Origin: Pseudomonadota bacterium
Lineage (GTDB): Bacteria; Pseudomonadota; Gammaproteobacteria; Steroidobacterales; Steroidobacteraceae
Assembly (NCBI GenBank): GCA_021792815.1
Contig: JAJYTX010000094.1
Location: 1-8,369 of the forward strand
Reading direction: 5' to 3'
DNA length: 8,369 bases
Shown: positions 1 through 8,369 of the stretch, in pieces
Position numbering within the stretch: position 1 is the stretch's first letter
Layout of the letters: each line of letters begins with the position of its first letter
Made by a program: the position numbers and the translations under genes
Notes under the pieces: model-generated
The model's input: only the letters and a program-made list of their open reading frames with translations
Database searches by the model: none
Told to the model about the DNA's origin: nothing

Positions 1-1
1 G

Positions 2-352
2 CTGGCACTCGATGTCTTCGGTCCCTGGCCCGATGCGCGATTCGATGCCGTATTCACGGCCAATACGCTGCACATCATGAGCTGGGAGGGCGTGTGCGCC
101 CTGTTCGCCGCGCTTGCCAGGTCGCTCACGGCGGATGGTGCGCTTGCCGTGTACGGTCCGTTCAACTACGACGGCGCGTTCACCAGTGCAAGCAATGCGG
201 CTTTCGACGCGTGGCTCAAACGCCGCTCCGCGGACAGCGGCATCCGCGATTTCGCCGCGGTCGACGCGCTGGCACGCTCGATCGGACTGCGCCTCGCGGA
301 GGACTGTCCCATGCCGGCGAACAACCGGACACTGATCTGGCGGCGGCCGTAG
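2..352 (+). CDS. DUF938 family class I SAM-dependent methyltransferase (C-terminal part, cut by window start)
   Basis: The frame is already open at base 2 and ends at a TAG at 350-352, giving 116 residues; the start lies upstream of the window. The residues match the C-terminal half of DUF938 proteins, which are about 200 residues long, so roughly the first 90 (including the glycine-rich SAM-binding loop) are missing here. Visible family signatures, in order: NTLHIMSWEGV (the post-strand-4 segment), YGPFNYDGAFTS, SNAAFDAWLK, SGIRDF followed by the DALARSIGL helix, and the terminal MPANNRTLIWRR. The family has a Rossmann methyltransferase fold; its substrate is not established to my knowledge. 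The first ATG in view (77) lies inside the conserved fold and is not a credible start. The gene converges on ygiQ. Family assignment is fairly firm; the specific reaction is unknown. Confidence 0.85.
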   Translation: MALDVFGPWPDARFDAVFTANTLHIMSWEGVCALFAALARSLTADGALAVYGPFNYDGAFTSASNAAFDAWLKRRSADSGIRDFAAVDALARSIGLRLAEDCPMPANNRTLIWRRP

Positions 353-407
353 GCGCGGCGGTGCGGCGCGCCTCGCCGGATGTCCTGCCCGGCCGGAGCG
401 CGGCGCG

Positions 408-2555
408 TCACCGACGCGGCGTGCGCGGCAGGCCGGTGTGTTGGGTACGGAACGGGCGGGCGGGAGCCGCCGCGCGCCCTTGCGGCGCGGTTCGCGTCTC
501 GCGCGCCACAGCGGTGTCCGTGGGCTGGTAGGCCGGCACCAGCTGGTGCCGGCCGCCGCCGATCAGATCGGCGCGGCCCATGCGGCGCAGCGCCTCGCGC
601 AGCACCGGCCAGTTCTGCGGATCATGGTAGCGCAGAAAGGCCTTGTGGAGCCTTCTCACCTTCAATCCCTTGGGCAGCGGCACGTCACCGCCGGCGCGGC
701 TGATGCGCTTCAGCGGATTCTTGCCCGAGTGATACATGGCCGTGGCGCTCGCCATGGGCGAGGGGAGGAAGGCCTGCACCTGGTCGGCGCGAAAGCCATT
801 GCGCTTCAGCCACAGGGCGAGCTCGAGCATGTCCTCGTCGCGGGTGCCGGGGTGCGCGGCGATGAAGTACGGAATGAGGTACTGCTCCTTGCCCGCCTCG
901 CGCGAGAAGCGATCGAACAGCTCCTTGAATCGATCGTAGGCGCCGATGCCCGGCTTCATCATCATCGAAAGCGGCCCGTGCGAGATCGCCTCCGGGGCGA
1001 TCTTCAGGTAGCCCCCGACATGGTGCTGGGTCAGCTCCTTGACGTACTCGGGCGACTCGATCGCGAGGTCATAGCGCACGCCCGAGGCGATGAGCACCTT
1101 GCGAACGCCGGGCAGGCTGCGCACCTTGCGGTACAGCCGGATGAGCGGCGCATGATCGGTGTCGAGGTTGGGACAGATGCCCGGATACACGCACGATGGG
1201 CGGCGGCAGGCGCTCTCGATCTGGCGGCTGCGGCAGGCGAGCCGATACATGTTCGCCGTGGGACCGCCGAGGTCGGAGATGACGCCGGTGAATCCCGGCA
1301 CCTGGTCGCGGACGGCTTCTACCTCGCGCAGCACGGACTGCTCCGAGCGGCTCTGGATGATACGACCCTCGTGCTCGGTGATGGAACAGAACGAACAGCC
1401 GCCGAAGCAGCCTCGCTGGATGGCCACCGAGAAGCGGATCATCTTGTAGGCGGGAATGGTGGCCTCGCCGTAGCCCGGGTGCGGGCGGCGCTGGTAGGGA
1501 CGCTCGTACACCCAGTCGAGCTCCGCAGTGGTGAGCGGGATGGGCGGCGGATTGAGCCACACGTCACTGTCACCGTGGCGCTGCACCAGCGCGCGGGCAT
1601 TACCGGGGTTGGCCTCCTGGTGCAGGATGCGGGATGCATGCGCATACAACACGGGGTCGGCCGCCAGCTGCTCGAAAGAGGGCAGGCGGATCACGCTGCG
1701 CTCACGATCCGCGTTCTTCACGCGGCGCGTGGCGCGAACCACAGGACCGGGGCCGGCCGATGCGCCGGAGTCCGCGTTCCGCGCTGCGGGACGTTGCGGT
1801 TCGGGCGCATAGGGGTCGGGCCGCGGTGCGAGCGGCCCCGGCTCATCGATGGTGGTCGAGTCGATCTCGATCCAGCCTGAAGGCAGCCTCTTGCGCACGA
1901 AGGCGGTGCCGCGCACGTCCGTGATGTCGTCGATGGATTCTCCTGCGGCCAGCCGATGGGCGATTTCGCAGACCTGCCGCTCCCCGCTGCCGTAGACCAG
2001 CAGGTCCGCCTTGGCATCGAGCAGGATGGAGCGGCGCACTTTCTCGGACCAGTAATCGAAGTGCGCGATGCGACGCAGCGAAGCCTCGATACCGCCGATG
2101 ATGATCGGGACGTCCTTGAAGGCCTCCCGTGCGCGTTGCGCGTATACGATCACCGAGCGGTCCGGACGCCTGCCGCCCGCGCCGCCCGGAGTATAGGCAT
2201 CGTCGCTGCGCAGCCGCCGGTCGGCGGTGTAGCGGTTGACCAGGGAGTCCATGTTGCCGGCGGTGATGCCGAAGAACAGGTTCGGCCGCCCGAGGGCGGC
2301 GAACGGCTCGGCGCCGTGCCAGTCCGGCTGCGAGACAATGCCCACGCGAAACCCCTGGCCCTCGAGGACCCGTCCGATGATCGCCATACCGAAGCTGGGC
2401 AGATCGACGTAGGCATCGCCCGTGACGAGGATGATGTCGCAGCTGTCCCAGCCGAGATCACGCATCTCGGCTCGCGACATGGGCAGGAACGGGGCGGTGC
2501 CGAAGCGCTCCGCCCAGTACTTGCGGTAGCGGGTGATATCGCGGGCGGGTTGCAC
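408..2555 (-). CDS. ygiQ: YgiQ family radical SAM protein
   Basis: This 715-residue protein aligns along its length with E. coli YgiQ (about 740 residues, UPF0313), whose substrate is unknown. The N-terminal part (about 1-235) has the family strings [28 protein letters not shown] and [12 protein letters not shown], probably a cobalamin-binding-like Rossmann region. A Pro/Ala-rich variable linker occupies about 236-285. The radical SAM core follows, with the [4Fe-4S] ligands C383, C387 and C390 in [16 protein letters not shown], then [14 protein letters not shown] second cysteine set (C441, C450, C455, C461) is also conserved in E. coli YgiQ and may bind another metal. The Arg/Pro-rich tail after about 680 looks disordered. 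The start is a GTG at 2553-2555, placed where the homologous region begins; only a weak AGTGA precedes it. It is the last gene of a three-gene minus-strand run. Unusually, the usual APEH motif reads APEA (residues 520-523). Confidence 0.95.
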   Translation of the reverse strand: MQPARDITRYRKYWAERFGTAPFLPMSRAEMRDLGWDSCDIILVTGDAYVDLPSFGMAIIGRVLEGQGFRVGIVSQPDWHGAEPFAALGRPNLFFGITAGNMDSLVNRYTADRRLRSDDAYTPGGAGGRRPDRSVIVYAQRAREAFKDVPIIIGGIEASLRRIAHFDYWSEKVRRSILLDAKADLLVYGSGERQVCEIAHRLAAGESIDDITDVRGTAFVRKRLPSGWIEIDSTTIDEPGPLAPRPDPYAPEPQRPAARNADSGASAGPGPVVRATRRVKNADRERSVIRLPSFEQLAADPVLYAHASRILHQEANPGNARALVQRHGDSDVWLNPPPIPLTTAELDWVYERPYQRRPHPGYGEATIPAYKMIRFSVAIQRGCFGGCSFCSITEHEGRIIQSRSEQSVLREVEAVRDQVPGFTGVISDLGGPTANMYRLACRSRQIESACRRPSCVYPGICPNLDTDHAPLIRLYRKVRSLPGVRKVLIASGVRYDLAIESPEYVKELTQHHVGGYLKIAPEAISHGPLSMMMKPGIGAYDRFKELFDRFSREAGKEQYLIPYFIAAHPGTRDEDMLELALWLKRNGFRADQVQAFLPSPMASATAMYHSGKNPLKRISRAGGDVPLPKGLKVRRLHKAFLRYHDPQNWPVLREALRRMGRADLIGGGRHQLVPAYQPTDTAVARETRTAPQGRAAAPARPFRTQHTGLPRTPRR
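531..554. repeat. Perfect 24-bp palindrome inside the ygiQ 3' coding region
   Basis: The half-site GGCCGGCACCAG is followed immediately by its exact reverse complement, with no spacer. The palindrome lies in codons for GRHQLVPA near residues 668-675 of YgiQ. LVPA is conserved in the family, so part of the symmetry could be codon choice. In RNA it would fold as a short GC-rich stem with a tight loop. No T-run follows, so it is not an ordinary terminator. Its function is unknown. Confidence 0.6.
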
Positions 2556-2623
2556 GGGGTCACTCTGCAGGGGGCCCCGGTGCGGGACGTCTGGCCCGAC
2601 CGCCGGCCGTTGGTGAAGATTTA

Positions 2624-3829
2624 TCAGTATATCAGAAAAGGCTGGCGCTCGGCCTGCCAGGATGCCTCATCCGCGAGCGCGAGCCGCTCGAGGTCGCCCG
2701 CCGTGGCCGCCGCGTCGTCGACCCAGCGGCGCAGCAGCTCACCGCCGTTGATGACATCGATCGCGAGCCGGTCGTGCTCGTACTCGTACGGGAAGTCCCG
2801 CCACAGCGGGTAGTCGGGCCGCAGCCGCCGCAGCGCCTTGAACGCGAGCGCCATCAGCCGCCAGGGGCGGAATGCCTCGTGGTGATAGTAGAGCGGATCC
2901 TCCACGTGCAGCTGCACCCCGGCGCAAAGCAGTCCGGCGTGCTTGTGGAAGGTCGGCTCGAACCAGCACGCCCGGGGCCTGCAGCCGCGCAGCCATTGCG
3001 GCGCAAGCGTGCGCATCGCGGCCAGCCACTGCCCGGCGTCCAGGTCCGGCGCGCCGAACCACTCCAGCGGCCGGGTGGTGCCCCGGCCTTCCGAGAGCGT
3101 CGTGCCCTCGAGCATCACGGTGCCCGGATAACAGCGCGCCATCCAGAGATTGGGCGCATTGGGGCTCGGGTTCACCCAGGTGCGCGCTCCGAGCGGCCAG
3201 CCATGTCCTGGAGGCGCATAGGGGTTCCAGCCCTCCATGGGAATGACCTGACAGTCGACATCGAGATTCAGCGTCTTCACGAACCAACGCGCGAGTTCGC
3301 CGAGCGTCAGGCCGTGTCGCATCGGCATCGAGCCCGCGCCGACGAAGCTCTCGCAACCGGGGAGCAGCCTCAGTCCTTCGATGGGCCGGCCGATGGGGTT
3401 CGGCCGGTCGAGCACCCACAAGCTCTTGCCATGTCGGGCCGCTTCCTCCAACACGTAGCGCAGGGTGGTCACGAAGGTGTAGACGCGACAGCCCACGTCC
3501 TGAAGGTCCACCAACAGCACATCGAATGCGTCCATCATGGCGGCGGTCGGCCGCCGGACCTCGCCATACAGGCTGAACACCGGGATACCGTGCATCGGGT
3601 CGGTGAAGTGGACCGACTCGACCATGTTGTCCTGCTTGTCGCCGCGCAGCCCGTGCTGCGGCCCGAAGGCGCAGGTCAGCCGTATCGTACCGAGCGCCGC
3701 CAGGGCATCGAGTGTGTGCGTGAGGTCGCGCGTCACCGACGCCGGGTGGGCGAGCAGCGCCACACGACGTCCGGTCAGCGCTTTGCGCAGCGACGGTTGA
3801 CCGAGCAGGCGGTCGATGCCGAACTTCAT
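2624..3829 (-). CDS. namZ: NamZ-like exo-beta-N-acetylmuramidase (DUF1343 family)
   Basis: The 401-residue protein matches the DUF1343/NamZ family, of about 400 residues. The characterised Bacillus subtilis member (formerly YbbC) releases MurNAc from the non-reducing end of peptidoglycan glycan fragments. Visible family motifs, in order: [17 protein letters not shown] (20-36), [13 protein letters not shown] (55-67), [12 protein letters not shown] (84-95), [13 protein letters not shown] (107-119), [15 protein letters not shown] (138-152), [11 protein letters not shown] (170-180), [10 protein letters not shown] (219-228), [21 protein letters not shown] (234-254) and [10 protein letters not shown] (290-299). 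The ATG at 3827-3829 is chosen because homology starts at MKFGIDRLL. The frame is open upstream to 3970, but that stretch is unlike the family and lies over the preceding gene. No signal peptide or lipobox is visible, so a cytoplasmic recycling role is possible (inference). The gene starts 10 bp after the DOMON-like gene. The symbol is given by family similarity; activity on MurNAc is not proven here. Confidence 0.9.
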   Translation of the reverse strand: MKFGIDRLLGQPSLRKALTGRRVALLAHPASVTRDLTHTLDALAALGTIRLTCAFGPQHGLRGDKQDNMVESVHFTDPMHGIPVFSLYGEVRRPTAAMMDAFDVLLVDLQDVGCRVYTFVTTLRYVLEEAARHGKSLWVLDRPNPIGRPIEGLRLLPGCESFVGAGSMPMRHGLTLGELARWFVKTLNLDVDCQVIPMEGWNPYAPPGHGWPLGARTWVNPSPNAPNLWMARCYPGTVMLEGTTLSEGRGTTRPLEWFGAPDLDAGQWLAAMRTLAPQWLRGCRPRACWFEPTFHKHAGLLCAGVQLHVEDPLYYHHEAFRPWRLMALAFKALRRLRPDYPLWRDFPYEYEHDRLAIDVINGGELLRRWVDDAAATAGDLERLALADEASWQAERQPFLIY

Positions 3830-3839
3830 ACGATGCGGC

Positions 3840-4430
3840 TCAGGGTACGGAGTGCGATCCAGTGACGCTCCCGGGGCAGGGCAGCTCGAGAGTGAAGGTC
3901 TCCGGGTGATGGAAGTCCGGTCTGCCTGCCGCATGATGCAACGCCCAGTATGACAGCCCGCCGGCGTCATCCTCCACCACCGCGCACAGGCCGAGATGAA
4001 GTTTGCGTCCGACGGTCGCGGTCAGAACGGGAAACCGTACGCTCGCCGCGAGCTCGAGCGAACCGCCCCGCCCCGCCGCCCCGCCCTCGCAGCGCACCAC
4101 GATCCCGGGTGGCTCCTCGAGCTCGAGCGGCTCCCGGCCGTCCCGGTAACCACTGAAACGGTACGCCGCCCATTGCCCGGACGGGGAAAAATTCAGCTCC
4201 AGGTAGCGAGGCGCGGTCCCGGCGTGCAGGAAAACCTCGAAACACGTGTGCATCCACAATCCGTCGGCCCGTCCGGCACGGTTCGCAGGCGGCACGCGGA
4301 TCCGCGGCAAATCCCCGTGCAGACGATATCGAAGGCACAACGTACCCGAACCGGCCTCGACCCGGACTTCGATCCCGTCCACGCGTTCATCCGGTGTCCC
4401 GGGATGCGGTTGCAGGCGACAACTGTTCAC
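3840..4430 (-). CDS. DOMON-like domain protein
   Basis: The 196-residue protein resembles single-domain DOMON-like proteins, a beta-sandwich ligand-binding fold related to domains that bind haem or sugars. The ligand of this subfamily is not known to me. Recognisable segments are LQPHPGTP near the N-terminus (6-13), [15 protein letters not shown] (54-68), [21 protein letters not shown] (76-96) and [19 protein letters not shown] (161-179). The last is histidine-rich and could contact a ligand or metal, which is inference. The start is a GTG at 4428-4430, supported by the position of the LQPHP motif; the only nearby ribosome-site resemblance is a weak TAGGCG. There is no signal peptide or membrane helix. 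It is the first gene of the minus-strand run, ends 10 bp before namZ and is divergent from uvrA. The tight spacing suggests it works with the NamZ-like enzyme, perhaps binding a glycan. Confidence 0.82.
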   Translation of the reverse strand: MNSCRLQPHPGTPDERVDGIEVRVEAGSGTLCLRYRLHGDLPRIRVPPANRAGRADGLWMHTCFEVFLHAGTAPRYLELNFSPSGQWAAYRFSGYRDGREPLELEEPPGIVVRCEGGAAGRGGSLELAASVRFPVLTATVGRKLHLGLCAVVEDDAGGLSYWALHHAAGRPDFHHPETFTLELPCPGSVTGSHSVP

Positions 4431-4529
4431 AAGCGCCTATCGTACCGGAGAGACGGCGCGGCGATACAGTACTGAGTCGCCGTCGCGGCTGGACGCGGGG
4501 CAATTTCGCCCGGCATCGGCACATTCCGG

Positions 4530-4535
4530 TAAAAT
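4530..4535 (+). promoter_or_regulatory. Candidate -10 box for uvrA
   Basis: TAAAAT matches the sigma-70 -10 consensus at five of six positions and lies 59 bases before the uvrA ATG, in otherwise GC-rich DNA. No clear -35 hexamer lies 16-18 bases upstream. The T-rich string at 4504-4506 is too far away (about 20 bases) and a poor match. Confidence 0.4.
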
Positions 4536-4538
4536 CAT

Positions 4539-4569
4539 GGAGGTCGCGCCCGCTGCGCGCGCCACCTCC
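4539..4569 (+). promoter_or_regulatory. GC-rich inverted repeat (hairpin) in the uvrA leader
   Basis: GGAGGT (4539-4544) pairs with ACCTCC (4564-4569), and the adjacent CGCGC (4545-4549) pairs with GCGCG (4557-4561). A 2-base bulge (CC, 4562-4563) and a 7-base loop complete the stem. It ends 25 bases before the uvrA start. If transcription starts about 7 bases after the -10 box, the first few bases of the left arm would be missing from the RNA, so it could instead be a DNA operator. Confidence 0.4.
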
Positions 4570-4585
4570 CTCCCGAGACCCCCCT

Positions 4586-4590
4586 GGTGA
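4586..4590 (+). promoter_or_regulatory. Ribosome-binding site of uvrA
   Basis: GGTGA is complementary to the 5' half of the anti-Shine-Dalgarno core and lies 4 bases before the ATG at 4595, a normal spacing for this register. The AAGGA that follows abuts the ATG and is too close to act. There is no in-frame start codon nearby that would fit better. Confidence 0.6.
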
Positions 4591-4594
4591 AGGA

Positions 4595-8369
<3,775 letters not shown>

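Larger units (their letters stand above)
4431..4594. promoter_or_regulatory. Divergent intergenic promoter region (DOMON-like gene / uvrA)
   Basis: These 164 bp separate two genes that read away from each other, so both promoters should lie here. The best plus-strand candidate is listed separately. For the minus strand, TACGAT (plus-strand 4439-4444) is a poor -10 candidate only 8 bases before the GTG, with no convincing -35. An 8-bp palindrome, CAGTACTG, lies at 4467-4474. No consensus LexA operator (CTGT-N8-ACAG) is present. Confidence 0.6.

Noticed and set aside
353..407. A possible terminator in the convergent gap between the methyltransferase gene and ygiQ
   Set aside because: The gap is GC-rich, but I could not build a convincing stem followed by a T-run on either strand.
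438..1880. A 480-codon plus-strand open frame opposite ygiQ
   Set aside because: It lies wholly antisense to a gene with strong family motifs. Its translation is low in complexity and shows no recognisable domain, as expected of frames opposite GC-rich genes.
2556..2623. A possible terminator or promoter between the NamZ-like gene and ygiQ
   Set aside because: Short GGCC/GGGCC complements exist but give no clean stem and no T-run, and no -35/-10 pair is visible on the minus strand.
2774..3865. A 363-codon plus-strand open frame opposite the NamZ-like gene
   Set aside because: It is antisense to a clear DUF1343 coding sequence, and its translation shows no recognisable domain.
4461..4476. 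The CAGTACTG palindrome as a LexA operator
   Set aside because: It has only 8 bp of symmetry with no CTGT/ACAG arms at the required spacing.

Overview
The window is GC-rich chromosomal DNA (about two thirds G+C by eye) and densely coding. Both YgiQ and the DOMON-like/NamZ pair resemble proteobacterial versions. YgiQ is close to the Escherichia coli protein from my memory of it. Together with the GC content and a very long tandem UvrA, this suggests a high-GC gammaproteobacterium. That assignment is inference, because no rRNA or other taxonomic marker lies in the window.

Layout: (1) bases 2-352, plus strand: the C-terminal 116 residues of a DUF938-type class I SAM-dependent methyltransferase, cut by the window edge. 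(2) A 55-bp convergent gap. (3) Bases 408-4430, minus strand: three genes read right to left. They are a DOMON-like domain protein (3840-4430, GTG start), a NamZ/DUF1343 exo-N-acetylmuramidase-like protein (2624-3829) and a YgiQ-family radical SAM protein (408-2555, GTG start). The first two are 10 bp apart and probably co-transcribed; ygiQ follows after 68 bp with no obvious terminator between. (4) Bases 4431-4594: a 164-bp divergent promoter region with a plausible -10 box, a GC-rich inverted repeat and a GGTGA ribosome-binding site for the gene to its right. (5) Bases 4595-8369, plus strand: an open frame of at least 1,258 codons with no stop before the window ends. It encodes one complete UvrA unit (two ABC modules and their zinc motifs), and then a second UvrA unit starts in the same frame.

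By content the window is mostly housekeeping or semi-accessory: DNA repair, probable cell-wall sugar turnover and an uncharacterised radical SAM enzyme. I see no phage, transposon, CRISPR, tRNA or rRNA sequence. The points most worth a second look are the in-frame tandem UvrA, in which the two halves differ in the UvrB-binding region; the tight pairing of a NamZ-like enzyme that has no visible signal peptide with a DOMON-like ligand-binding protein; the hairpin in the uvrA leader; and a perfect 24-bp palindrome inside the ygiQ coding sequence. I found no convincing evidence of a wholly new system.
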